Below, in pieces: positions 25,264 through 36,121 of a DNA stretch of 64,000 nucleotides. The notes under the pieces are model-generated. The model saw only the letters and a program-made list of their open reading frames with translations. It did not search any database and had not been told where the DNA came from. The position numbers and the translations under genes are program-made. Each line of letters begins with the position of its first letter. Position 1 is the stretch's first letter. The DNA comes from Monilinia fructicola (lineage: Eukaryota > Ascomycota > Leotiomycetes > Helotiales > Sclerotiniaceae), in assembly GCA_008692225.1 (NCBI GenBank), contig VICG01000011.1:1302001-1366000 (forward strand), written 5' to 3'.

Positions 25264-25740
25264 GCTGGGTGGTCTTTCTGTGGTGTGGGCTCTTTTCTCT
25301 GGGTGGTTGCTTTCTGGTCCTGGGTATGTGGAGGCAGATTGTGGGAAGAGTGTTCTTGTGAGTTAGAGCTGACTATTCTTGTAGTGGATCTGCAAAGCTT
25401 GGAGATTCGGACCAGTGAGGGGAAATATCGTACATTTGTGGTGGATATCGTGGATTGGAGCGATGAAATGGTGTATGTGGTGAGATGGAACTCTGGGAAT
25501 GGCTACACATAGGATTCTACAATCGATACGATCTCTCATCATTCTCAGAACAAATGAAAATTGATATCAAAGACTTCTATCTGGTCTATGGCTCCTTTTT
25601 CATAAAACTTTACATATTGATTCTAGCTTTGATCATGTGAACGTGGAGACATTCTCTAGAACTAGCGAGTTCTTTTCCCTTCTGTAAGATATTCAACCAT
25701 TGCCTCTCAAGCTTACACTTCCAACCACTCACCCTCACAT

Positions 25741-26149
25741 ATGCCTCTCACTTCTAGCCCAGCTCAATCTCAACACATTTCCTTGCCATCTAGTGGATTT
25801 CTTATGGATATACTAGCGTCAAGATTTGAATCATCGCAGAGCTTTACTCCCTCACAGGGGTGAGCTAATCTATTTATATCCCCTTCTAGTTAATTATAGT
25901 CCAACCCAATCTAGCGGCGAAAGCAATTTATGATAATACACTTCGATTGGAAGAGACCCTAATCCTTGATTCCATGATTCAAGAAGAAAGCTGGAGCGTG
26001 CAAGCTCCATTGAGCTGTTAGGACACTTTTTTCGAGTAAGAGGTTTGTACAATGGAACATTTGTAGAAGTCGCTTTGCAGGATTCTGGAGGTGCTATCAA
26101 TATTTTCCTTGAGAAATACTATATAGTTTACAGACAGCTCGTTCAGTAA
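25741..26149 (+). CDS. Small-gene series, member 4: about 120 residues, frame disturbed
   Basis: Exon 1 from ATG 25741 reads MPLTSSPAQSQHISLPSSGF and LMDILASRFESSQSF, to a GTGAGC donor at 25860. After TTATAG (25899) the text AAKAIYDNTLRLEETLILDS and then ASSIELLGHFFRVRGLYNGT, LEKYYIVYRQLVQ follows to TAA at 26147. Two one-base changes are needed: one G fewer in the GGGG at 25857-25860, and one A more in the AAA near 25984. With both, the phases close to 122 residues. The intron would be only 40 bp, which is short. Unlike most of the series, this protein has little coiled coil. No family recognised. Confidence 0.33.
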
Positions 26150-26491
26150 CGATATCCTGACTTTCAATAAAACGGATATCTTCCAAATGACGAGAAGTGC
26201 CGTGAAAAATCCTTTACTTCAAGAAGCTTTCTCGAGAGCAAACTTCAGCTTTAAAAAAGTGAATTTCTTTGGATTTAACTTCTCTCCTCCATATGTTTGA
26301 CTCCATATGTTTTACTAGTTATGAGTGCCAGTTGGTTTCTTTGATCGACTTGAAACACAGTAGGTTCCAAATCTCCCCAAAATCCATAACCTTCCCTCAG
26401 AACCCTCCGCTTTCCACCAACGCTCAGCACAGAATTGTAAAAGCAAAAACAACCAATAATTCCACCTCTCCAATAACCTCTCTGCCTCCAA

Positions 26492-26803
26492 ATGGCGGAC
26501 CACAACACCAGCCTTTCCACCCAAATATCAGTATTGGTATATCTCAGTCCTACCCCAATTCTCCAAATAGAATCTAACCATCCATCTCTCCAGATTCAGA
26601 GACTCAGACGTCTACAGACGCGAGTTACAGCAGTAATAGCAACACCGAGAGATGAGAGGTTGCTAGGAGTTACGAGGCGACTTGTAGATTCATGCCATGA
26701 GATTGCTGAGGGATTGGCGGAGTTTTTGTTGGAGATGGAGCTTTTTCGGGCGAAAATGGCTTTGGAGGAGTTGAGGGGTGTGGTTGAAGCGTTGGGGGAG
26801 TGA
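26492..26803 (+). CDS. Small-gene series, member 5: short helical protein
   Basis: ATG 26492 opens MADHNTSLSTQIS; a probable 63-bp phase-0 intron (donor at 26531 or 26537, acceptor CTCTCCAG ending 26593) leads to a helical exon ending at TGA 26801-26803, with VTRRLVDSCHEIAEGLAEFL and ALEELRGVVEALGE. Spliced length is about 82 residues. The intron is a multiple of three without stops, so the unspliced frame (103 residues) is also open; the inserted text (proline/serine-rich) is unlike the rest, which favours splicing. Structure parallels member 3 (MAQPGLEQS then helical exon). Confidence 0.5.
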   Translation: MADHNTSLSTQISVLVYLSPTPILQIESNHPSLQIQRLRRLQTRVTAVIATPRDERLLGVTRRLVDSCHEIAEGLAEFLLEMELFRAKMALEELRGVVEALGE

Positions 26804-27394
26804 TGGGGTTTGAGTGGGAGAGAATGGGGGAATGAGCGGAGTGGGGGAAGGAGTAAACTTTTGACGCCATGAGGCATGGCTCAAGTCGTTATGGTCGATT
26901 GCTCTCTTGATGGGACACATCACTCAAGACTCTTCTGTGAGCAGGTCTGTAGAGCAGAAAATGAGAAATGGGAATGATATCCGGTGTTTCGGGTGATAAG
27001 CCAGTGTAAAACATGGCTATGCATAGCAATAATAGTTCATCATATCTTATTTCTTAGGGACAGAATCTGTTAAATAGACTTGGAATTCCGGACCCTACCG
27101 GAGTATTCAAATTCAATGATTTGGCTTTGCAAGACAAAATATATTATCTCAATCATAGGAGGTAACTGCCTAGATACTACCTTTCCTGTGATATCTTATA
27201 ATAAATGATAGAGGAAGTGAACTCACTGGCACAGTCCTGCACCAAGCCATCTAAAATACTTCTTCACGCTTGGCCAGTTCATCTTGACCTCTGCTAGTCA
27301 ATCCAATTTGATTCTCTAATAATTGATATAAAATACTTTGTTCCCCACATGGAGGTTAGGTTTACAGTCTCTTCTTTCGATATCTAAGAATCAA

Positions 27395-27898
27395 ATGTGC
27401 AGTAAATTCTATCAAACATCCAAAACCCACACCACTTCAAGCCCAACACAGTTTTCTAATCAAACAAGATCACGACCACCATCCGTTGCATAACAACAAG
27501 TCTCATACCATCCTTCAAAACGGTCGATCTCCACGTACGTCTACAAGGAGACCAGGCCGAGACCCAACCGTTCGATCGGCAACCTTAGTGAGTATAAGAT
27601 TTATGCGCACTCCCAAATGCTAGTACACAGAGCTAACTCTCGACTCCCTCCCAAATTTCAGAATGGTCAAATTCTGCAAACCCATCTCGAATTCTGGAGG
27701 GCGATCGCAGAAGGACGGCCATATGAAGAAGCCAAGGAGATATTTCCTCCTGTTATACCGGCGCGTATTGCGTTTGAGAGGGCGTTTCCGAGAACACATT
27801 CTTATCTCAGGAGTAGTACGGTTGAGGATAGACAGGCGTATGGTCTGAGAATGGTGCGCCTGACGGAGGAGGAGATTCATGATGGAGTGATGGAGTGA
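27395..27898 (+). CDS. Small-gene series, member 6: hypothetical, exon 1 uncertain
   Basis: The second exon is convincing: after GTGAGT (27588) ... TTTCAG (27661) it reads NGQILQTHLEFWRAIAEGRP, EAKEIFPPVIPARIAFERAF and RLTEEEIHDGVME, to TGA at 27896. Upstream of the donor a long open text in the right phase (QDHDHHPLHNNKSHTILQNG, RSPRTSTRRPGRDPTVRSAT) lacks an in-frame ATG. The ATG at 27395 is in another frame and would need a one-base change near 27405-27409. Not a coiled coil. The 8-bp repeat described below begins inside its last codons. No family recognised. Confidence 0.4.
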
Positions 27899-27928
27899 TG
27901 GAGTGATGGAGTGATGGAGTGATGGAGC
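27881..27928. repeat. 8-bp tandem repeat GATGGAGT, six units, across a stop codon
   Basis: Five exact copies of GATGGAGT and a sixth ending in C. The unit length is not a multiple of three, and the array covers the last codons and stop of the gene ending at 27898, so copy-number change would shift where that protein ends. Confidence 0.9.
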
Positions 27929-29250
27929 GGGGAGTGAGGAAATGGCAGAAGGTTTGCTTGGAGTGGGATATGATTAAATTTTTCATACAGGCTGTTCCAT
28001 CTCCCGGAGCATTTCAGAATACAAATCCTTTCCTTGTTTATGCACGGGGCAAGCTAAGGATAGGAAGACGAATTTGGGGCTGGGTTAGAAATATAAGGTT
28101 ATACTCATGCACCATCATGTGGTTCTCAAGAAGACGAGTGTGATAGAGATGCAAATCTTGAACAGGCTTCTATTCGTTATTTTCGTTAGTTTTTGATGCC
28201 ATTGATGTAAAAGATAATATTAATCATTTTTTGCCCTGGATTACCTAGCTAGATAATCCGAAAAGAATTCAATATATTAGATTTATCGGAAACACAACAT
28301 TCCATTGGCAGATATAGATTGATAGTATGACTCGAATTGGCAGTTGATTTGAAAGCTCAGAATGTGATGCATACCGAGCTAGTTAGATGTATAGATTGAA
28401 TGGTAGATGATATACAAGAAGACATGAGGTGATATGTTATGGCCCCGAGGGCAGATTATATATTATGGAAGAAAAAAAATTTCACTGTGTAGGTTAGGTA
28501 TCTTTATATTGTGTGGGTAGTTTTCAGTCATTTTCTGAGTTCAAGTCTCTATTGCAAATACACTCCAAAGGACATGAAACTTTTTCTATCATGGATCTAC
28601 TAGATACCTAGGTGTATATAATAAGAATACTCTTCGGGTTGAATTTCTATCGTCCAGATCACCACCATTAATTCACCATTACACTAGTAGAATTAGTGTG
28701 GCATCTAACTAGAAAAAGAGAGAGGGATGTTCTGGAAGCTAATCGCGATTTTCATTGAGTGAATTTTAGCCTTTAGCATTTAGACGCTAAAATCTCGCTT
28801 AAAGCACGCCGAGGTCGTTTTTCAGGGTGGGTCTTCATTTTCTAATAACTACAACTCAAATCGTGAACTATCAAAGATCTGAGGAATTTAACAGCTTGGT
28901 AGATGTTGTCTTATACTTTAGGATACCTAGGTAGATGCAGAAAATCTCGAAATTAGTATTTAGATTCTAACATAATCGCGCTGCATATCATATACGAAGG
29001 CTGCTTAGAAATTCTATAGTTCTACTGACCTACCTTCATTGCTTTACAATTTGGATCTTAATTCTGTCTGAATAAGTTTCAGTCCTCGGCTGTTAAGACT
29101 GATGTACTAAAGGCTCGGTTAAATGAAGCCAATAGATTTTTAGAGTACCTTGAGATACCTACCTTGATCTTCCGGTGTGAAATCAATCTCGCTTTCAATC
29201 CCTACCTTGAACCAAAACCATACATGACCTTAAAATTCATGACCCTAGAG
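27929..29250. other. Intergenic, AT-rich
   Basis: About 1.3 kb with no supported gene. The motif TGTACTAAAGG(C/T)TCG occurs just inside at 29102 and again at 30514. Confidence 0.4.
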
Positions 29251-29625
29251 ATGGCCCAAAGACCTGTGAGATCCCCCAAAGTGAAGAAGATCTTCAATGC
29301 TGGGAAGGTCGAAAGAATAATTAATGCCCAAAATTGAGCGATTTATCCTCGAAACCGTAAATGCATTGAACTCCCTTTAACTCCATGAAGTCCAGGCCAA
29401 CATCAGTTTGGGTGGTTAGATAAAGACTTGAAGAATGTGGCCCTCTTCTCCTTCTTATATTATCGACTCAAAAAACTTGTTCGTAAATACGATCAAAAGA
29501 TACAAGATCAAAAACACATAAAAGAGCATACGTCAGCAGTTACGAAATTAGAGATGAATGATTTGGTAATGAAGTGCCCATCGCGAGCTGCAAGCATGTC
29601 AAGTTGGTGTTTGGGAGAAAGCTAG
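29251..29625 (+). pseudogene. Small-gene series, member 7: decayed coiled-coil gene
   Basis: One frame runs from ATG 29251 (MAQRPVRSPKVKKIFNAGKV, ERIINAQN) through two TGA stops (29335 and 29386) into a strongly coiled-coil text in the same frame (YRLKKLVRKYDQKIQDQKHI, TSAVTKLEMNDL) that ends at TAG 29623. The first block could be exon 1 and the region with stops an intron, but no good donor/acceptor pair was found, so decay by point mutation is preferred. Confidence 0.4.
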
Positions 29626-29904
29626 CATTTATGGAATATGAAAGGGAGGGAGACGTAGGAATAATGACATTGGATAACTATGACGGAGAAAGTCTTTGGC
29701 GGGTATGAGAGTAAAAGGGGTTGGAAATGGTGGACTGAGATCGGACAACGTAACTAGCGGTAAGAAGACATAGGATCCTACATTACAACGCAAGTTGTTG
29801 TATTCATATTTGGTAAGATATCATCTTAGTTCCCATGATATATCCATTTTCCTCGGGCTGGTCAAGTGCAAGTATCAGAGCTGATACCCCGTCTTAAGTG
29901 CTTA

Positions 29905-30306
29905 GGGTGCGTTCGGATCAATTTTTGATATATTAAAAATATTGAAGTCAATGAATTTCAGGTTTAATATATATTCGACATAATATAATTATCAAAGCTA
30001 ATATATTTAAAGTATATTCAAAAAAGCAGCGGAGGAGTTAAAATAAAGATATATCAAATATATTTATTAATAGCATTAATAAAAAGTCGTCATTGATTAT
30101 CGCATAGGAAGATCCTTAAACCTATATGAATATATATATATATATATATATTGAAGCTAATAATACGTTTAACTCAAGCAATCATTTGTATAAATCCATC
30201 CATGGATATTGAATTCAATATTGCATTCGAATCGACAGTATTAGACATAATATACTAGATCTAACATTAGGTCTAATATGGAAGAAGATCCGATCCGAAC
30301 GCACCC
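29905..30306. mobile_element. 402-bp MITE-like element with 15-bp perfect terminal inverted repeats
   Basis: GGGTGCGTTCGGATC at 29905-29919 is matched exactly in reverse by GATCCGAACGCACCC at 30292-30306. The interior is very AT-rich, contains a (TA)n run at about 30128-30150, and has no coding frame. The flanks are TTA on the left and ATAAA on the right, so a TA or TTA/TAA target duplication is possible but not clean. GGG-starting TIRs with a TTA-type target are typical of PIF/Harbinger MITEs; assignment to that family is an inference. No transposase is present in the window. Confidence 0.65.
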
Positions 30307-30630
30307 ATAAATCCTGAGGAATGGAATCTTGTGAAAACCTTACAGGCTTTGCTGGTTTTTGATGGGAATTTGAGGGACATATAAATATGGTTGTAGCGAT
30401 GGGATTTATTATCCTCTGACTTTCTGAATAACCACAAATCTTAAGTGAAATAAAACAGTCACGAATATTGGTTCCCAATTTCATCAGTGAATACAGTTCT
30501 TTAGCTGCTAGGGTGCTGTACTAAAGGTTCGTTTAATTAAACCACGCGAGTGGGTGTGGGGTATCTTTAAGGCACTTTTGTATCGGAACCATGCCCGGTT
30601 TCTTATGACAACTGCAAACTATTAGTAAAC

Positions 30631-31109
30631 ATGGAGGCCTCCAGTACTGGTAAAACGGCACCATTAGTCACTCCAGAATTTGAGAAGAAAGTCTTTGATA
30701 CAGTAAGTACATTTCCAATTAGTCTTTTCTCCATCATTTCTCCCTGCTCCTTTCTTCTTTATACAATCTTACTGACTTAGATCTTTCATAGTGCAAGAAG
30801 ACTATCGCAGAAACAAAGTTATCTCTTTCGTACCACGAAAATGAGATCCGAAAGTACGAACATGAGCTTCAAAGACACAAACAACAGGCTGCGAAATTGA
30901 GGAGTCAAGTGGCACAGTTTGAGGAGTGTATAAATACACTTTGGGTGCCTTTCATGGAGTATGTAGAGGAAAAAACTGGAGAACAACAAGAGAGATCTCG
31001 AGGAGGTATTACTACAAGAAGCTCCGTAAGTTTCAATCTCTCATCCACAATGTGAAATGTTTTCTAAGTTGTCAATCTCTATGACTAGCTGCCTACGAAC
31101 TTCAACTAA
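30631..31109 (+). CDS. Small-gene series, member 8: 108-residue coiled-coil protein
   Basis: Exons 30631-30702, 30792-31025 and 31089-31109 join in phase. Exon 1 reads MEASSTGKTAPLVTPEFEKK, VFDT; a phase-0 intron (GTAAGT ... TTCATAG); the middle exon is coiled coil (ETKLSLSYHENEIRKYEHEL, HKQQAAKLRSQVAQFEEC) with a small aromatic patch LWVPFMEYVEEKTG; a second GTAAGT donor leads to a seven-codon end. An alternative last acceptor at 31124 gives a four-codon end. The exon plan equals that of member 2. Intact; no family recognised. A soluble coiled-coil adaptor-type protein is the most that can be said. Confidence 0.6.
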
Positions 31110-31136
31110 TGGATGTTTTCTTAGGAGTTTAGATGA

Positions 31137-32657
31137 CTGATGATGCGGATCAACTCAACATTCAGCTTTCAAGCCGAAATTTTGGGAGTATTGCAGAAAT
31201 ATGGCTACAACAGTGAACTTCTTATGAACTGCTAGATGATCATAACTTCTAATGAGAAGTATTCTACATATATTGGTTCCACTTCTTCATTCAGTGAGCC
31301 TTTTCAGCATCTCATAGATCTCACGGGATTAATTACTTCACTGAGCAGCTGCAGATACTCCGTATCAAGCACCCCGGTGTTTCATTGTCTCCTCTATGGA
31401 TACTCTGATTCTATACCCTTGAGCTCCAACTCCCGGCTTCCCATGACAAAAACTGACACGACTGACCAATTACCACTGAGTTCGTCCTATTTTTAGAAAA
31501 TAATGATATCATTTCAATAACTACATAGTCTCCTGACCCCACCAGCCCCTTGCTCACCAATACCCAAGTCAAATTTGATCAATTCTATATTTTCAGACTG
31601 ATTACCAACATGAGATGATGCGAAGAATCAGGGTCTGATTGGAATTTCAATAGTATAAGGAGACGCGAACAGAGATCCGCAGACAAAAATCGAAGATCAG
31701 ACAACAAAATAGCACATGGGACTGAGAAGAAAGAAGCTGTTCATGAAAAATACACGACGGAAGCGGGAATTTGAAAAGAGGGTAAAGCAGGAGATCAACG
31801 ACCTTTAGCGGATATAGAGAACGAAAAATGACAATAGTTTAATCAAATATTATGTATTGTAACTCAATACGTCTATTTTAGATATCAGGTCAACTTTTGT
31901 CACTACTGACATACTTTGTTGAGTCCCTCTGTGCAAATCAAGCCATTCTATGCAAAAAGATGGTATTCTAGTTTCTGTTTGGTTGAATTTTTCCGTGCGG
32001 ATATCTACCCTATTCCTTATGATGGAGCCTCAGAAAATGCAGGTTCGGGGGAAAACTGCTTAATAAATGCATGCTTTATCTAGATATTGATTTCAGCCGT
32101 GCTTGCGGCAAGTCTCTGTAGTTAGCCAGATATTTTCTGATAAGCTCACTTGCCGCAATATGTAAGATACATCCTTCCATCAAATCCTTGATCAATGAAT
32201 TGGTTTCGATATCTGTTGGATAGACTTACCTGTGTATGCCATAGCTGTCTCGAAACGACTTTCTTGATAATTAGCTACCAGCTGTGGAACTTTCCCCATA
32301 TTAAATTCATTTCTCTCCATGAACCCTTTATCAAACTTTTAGAAACTTCTTCAAGAACCATAACCACGATCTATCTACTACGAAGGCGGAGAGACCAGAT
32401 AGTACAATAACCCTGGAAGCTATTCGAACATGCCCACTTGCAAGTAACACCACACCACGTTTATTTGATCTTCCTACATCCAATCCTTCCGGAACTACCT
32501 CTGTGAAAAACTTCCAATCTTCAAAATCCATGCCCAATCAGCAACCAAAGATATCATCAACTTTCTTTCCCAAATTCTCAACAACCCAACTTCAAGCTTG
32601 AGACTCACCATCTTTCAAATTAAAAAAAAATGCCCCCCATAGTCAAGCGCTTGCGAG
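31137..32657. other. Intergenic, AT-rich
   Basis: About 1.5 kb with only chance frames; a T/C-rich leader-like stretch precedes the next broken gene at 32658. Confidence 0.4.
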
Positions 32658-33176
32658 ATGACCGGCGAAACTGAAACGAACGATCCCTCCCAAACTGCAA
32701 TTAACTTGACTATATCTTCATTTTCTCTTATTATCCTTATGTCTCACTGGAACTGACTCTTATCTCCTCCTTCTAGATCAACAAAAAGCTTGAAGAATGT
32801 TGAAATCTTATTGTTGTGAGTGAAATTGCAATTTCATTGCTGGAAAGTAAAGCCGAAGCTGTGAAAAATGGAGTTGAAATAAATGATGAGAATATTCGAA
32901 TATTCGAAAATCAAGTCCAGAAAACCCAGAATTTCGCTGCAAAAGTCTGAAAAGAACTGCGAATGCTTACAGGGCATGGCCCAAGAAATGAGAGGTAGAA
33001 TAGATGAATTGAAAGGAGAGAGGATGCAGCTTCTAGCAGTTCAAGAACGAGAGAACTTTGAAAAGAAACTTTCGAAGACTGGAAAAGAAAGTTTGGAGCT
33101 CATGATTAAAGATGCGTTCAATGACGTAGAAGCATCATTGGAGAAAAAGAGAAGGGATTTCAATGGTGAGGCATAA
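32658..33176 (+). pseudogene. Small-gene series, member 9: decayed coiled-coil gene
   Basis: Exon-1-like text MTGETETNDPSQTAINLT from ATG 32658 has no usable donor after it. Past an acceptor-like TTCTAG (32776) comes INKKLEEC, a TGA stop, then NLIVVSEIAISLLESKAEAV, NDENIRIFENQVQKTQNFAA, a frame change at the AAAA near 32940, then AQEMRGRIDELKGERMQLLA, FEKKLSKTGKESLELMIKDA and KKRRDFNGEA to the stop at 33174. The last part alone is 97 residues open. Nearly the whole length is predicted coiled coil. One stop, one frame change and a lost donor argue for decay, although the AAAA shift could be a base-calling error. Confidence 0.5.
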
Positions 33177-33853
33177 AGCTGGGTGTCGCGTTGTTGGTGA
33201 CGATTCCCCAGCTTTAATAGACTATCCATCTCGCCATCATAAATCAATGCTGATATGAATCCCTCTTCCGATCTTGCAGCTTTTTGAATCAAAGAAATTG
33301 CGTGCGATCTAAATACCCTAGTCATTTTTCGCTCAAATATTGAAAATTGAGCCCTGGGAGGTGAAGCATATATTCAACTTCTCCCCCCTTTTCTCTTCTC
33401 GTATTCAACCGACTTACTTGCATCCTCATCTTACTTTATTCAGCTCCTAGAAATTGTTTCAATGCAAACCAAACAATCCAACTTCAAATTTGGACTCAGT
33501 TCTCCGTAGTAAAATTCTGCTACCTGAAAGAAGTGCCTTTGAGATGAGTAAAAATTCTGAAAACACAATGGTCAATCCTCAAAAACATTTGAGTTGTCTT
33601 TATCTGACCTCCTTGGTTATACAAGTATTCATTGCCCATGGCCGGATTAACGAGAATAAACTTTTTAAAAATTAAGAAAGCCAGGGAGTGGTATAGAAAG
33701 TCTATGAATTTCTCCCTAAAGGCCATACGAAGTTAAGCCTCGGTGGCCCAAATCTCTATCAAAGATTGAAGACTTGGAAGAAAGGACTCATATGTTGAAA
33801 ACATCAAAATTTATGGAGGCACGCTGACTTCTATACCGTGAGTACTATTATGG

Positions 33854-34073
33854 TACACTGAGAAGAGAAATACAGAGCGTAGAGTTGTGCGAAAAATGAG
33901 AGAAGTAATCGAGTAGTTACTGGGCACTGCGAAGAATAAATTAACGGCACGAGTAAACGATCTGCTTGAGGAAGTAGCAAGCGGAGAGGAGATACTGTTT
34001 CAAATGAGTGATGAACAACAGGAAAGCTGGAGAGAAGAATACCGTAGAGACTTGAACCAATACACTTCTATGT
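33854..34073 (+). pseudogene. Small-gene series, member 10: broken coiled-coil exon
   Basis: An open text TEKRNTERRVVRKMREVIE, a single TAG at 33914, then GTAKNKLTARVNDLLEEVAS and DEQQESWREEYRRDLNQYTS, reaching ATG followed by a GTAAGT donor at 34072. This resembles the middle helical exon of members 2 and 8, which also ends at a GTAAGT/GTATGT donor before a tiny last exon. Upstream scraps (ATGAGTAAAAATTCTG at 33544; KIEDLEERTHMLKTSKF near 33767) may be its earlier exons in other frames. Confidence 0.4.
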
Positions 34074-34435
34074 AAGTTGTTGTACTCCGGTTACAATGAA
34101 TCACCGTGAATCAACACTAACTATTTTACTCTTCACGTCCCTAAACGCTTAACCAAGAATTTTGCCTAGGAAATGGGATGCGCAATTCGGGATGTATGAA
34201 GTAGTGACAGTTACCAGACAAACTTCACTATAGCTGAAATAACAACTTGAATCTGAAACCTTAAGCCTGACTTATCCTTATTTCATCCTTTTCATATTCA
34301 ATTGATCTACCCCGTTTGAGATCATCTTCTTCAAGGCCCCATGATCTTTCCCACTTCTAACTTCTAACTTCTAACTTCCAAGAAACCTTTTCCAGGTTTC
34401 AACACCTCATACCTCAGTGTAATCCACATACAAAG

Positions 34436-34939
34436 ATGCCTCCAAAAGAACTGCCGCGGAAATGACTTAAAATTCTCAAGGAATACATCCTGTTGAGCTG
34501 GTCAGCAAATCCGATTCTTTTCCTTTTACTTCTGCCCATGGGATTCAAATTGAACACATCTCCATCTATTAGATAAAGCAAATCTAATGGTTCACAGAGC
34601 AAGAGATCAAAGAAGATAAACAGATATCAGCTCAAACAAAGACCTCATTTTTGAGAAACGGGAAGAACTTATGTTGAGCCAAAATTTGGTTAATGATCTG
34701 AATAAGGAAATCCAAGTCCAGAAGGACTACATACAACAGATGAGATACAACATCATGAAATTGGAACGGAAGTGTGCACAGCTCAAGTATATTCAACAAC
34801 GAGGAGAGAAGCTGGAGCAGCCATCAGTGACTGCTGCGAAGGAGACTTGATGGAGACAATGAGGAAGGATTTGGAGGAGGAGGAGAGACTATTGGATGTC
34901 AAGGATGAGAGTGATAGAAAAAGGACTCTAGGTAATTGA
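34436..34939 (+). pseudogene. Small-gene series, member 11: broken coiled-coil gene
   Basis: ATG 34436 gives MPPKELPRK then a stop. From 34635 a coiled-coil text runs 71 codons (KREELMLSQNLVNDLNKEIQ, MRYNIMKLERKCAQLKYIQQ) to TGA at 34848, and one base of slip there continues as METMRKDLEEEERLLDVKDE to TGA 34937. The missing base at 34846-34848 could be an error, but the early stop and absence of a splice link to exon 1 suggest decay. Confidence 0.4.
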
Positions 34940-35940
34940 TATTGCTTTAAGCTACGCAGAGAGTAAGCATCCATCACTTACCTTTAATGATTCATCATGT
35001 TCACATTCATGAAGCAGCACTAACAGTACATTAGGTATCTACTTAGATCCTTCGTCGCATCAAAGACAAAGACATTAAGTGCGGAATTGGAGCTCGGAAT
35101 ACGAAAGTGATCATGAATACTAACTCAATACTACTGCGGGGAGAGTAATGGTATCTCTCATGTTTTTTTTACTCTCAAAACAATTAATACCAAATAGGAT
35201 TCGTCTACATTAATGAACCATGGAACTTTCCATTGGTTACTTCTGCCTTGGTACAGTGACGGCAATCTCCTTTCTAATCTATCATCTAGTAATATAGTGG
35301 CGATGCTTTACTCTGATATATAATTAAAGTACGCGAAATACTATCACAAAAGCGTTTCTAACGATGTGGGCTGCCTATGACTCTCACTCTTCGATCAGCG
35401 TCTGTTAGTTAGAACGCCTGGATTCATCATCAAGAGTCTCCCCCACGTGAGGATGATGTTTCTGAAAAAGACTTTTTTGTTTTTATTTTTTACGAGCCGC
35501 GTCTAACTTTTTTGGTGGTTGCTGTAATTTTGGGGGATGGGTTGACTGTTTTGGGAGTATATTTACCCTCCTACCAATCTCACCGTCCTCGCTTAACCAA
35601 CCATTCGCGAAAAAAATGTGGGTACTACCTCTACGAAATGATTCACCTGCTAAAATATCCACAGATGTTGTATATCTAGGTATTTTCAACAAATAGCTTC
35701 TTGATAGATAATAACAGGTCCTGTGAGGATATTCATATCTCTAATATAAAATTTATTTCTTATGAATTAGCATTCCCCTCACTATACCCCTACGTCTCTT
35801 CCGTCTCACAACTTTCCTAAACCCCTTCCTCCACCTTCTTTGCACGCGCCCCCAATATTAACCGTTTCATTATTTCATAAATCACTCCAGTTTCCAAGAT
35901 CTTGCGCGAAAACTAAAATCTGAGATCATCTGTGACAATT

Positions 35941-36121
35941 ATGAAGCTCAATAATGGCCAGATAACTACCAGCTTTGACAGCGAAGTTGTAAGCTAAATT
36001 CCTATCACCTCTTGCATCCCATTAACTTGCTTGTTTACCTCTGTTTGATGTCACCTGGTCATAGCTAATGAAACACTCTTTCCTCTAGTTCGAAGCTGGC
36101 TTCATCAAAGCAGTCACCTAG
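35941..36121 (+). pseudogene. Small-gene series, member 12: remnant
   Basis: Exon 1 MKLNNGQITTSFDSEV ends exactly at a GTAAGC donor (35989). After TCTCTAG-type acceptor (ends 36088) comes FEAGFIKAVT, then TAG TAA in tandem, then further text (HAIREMKWKTLYQRLMRV) with stops. The promoter-proximal layout is that of the series, but what remains codes for 26 residues at most. Confidence 0.35.
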
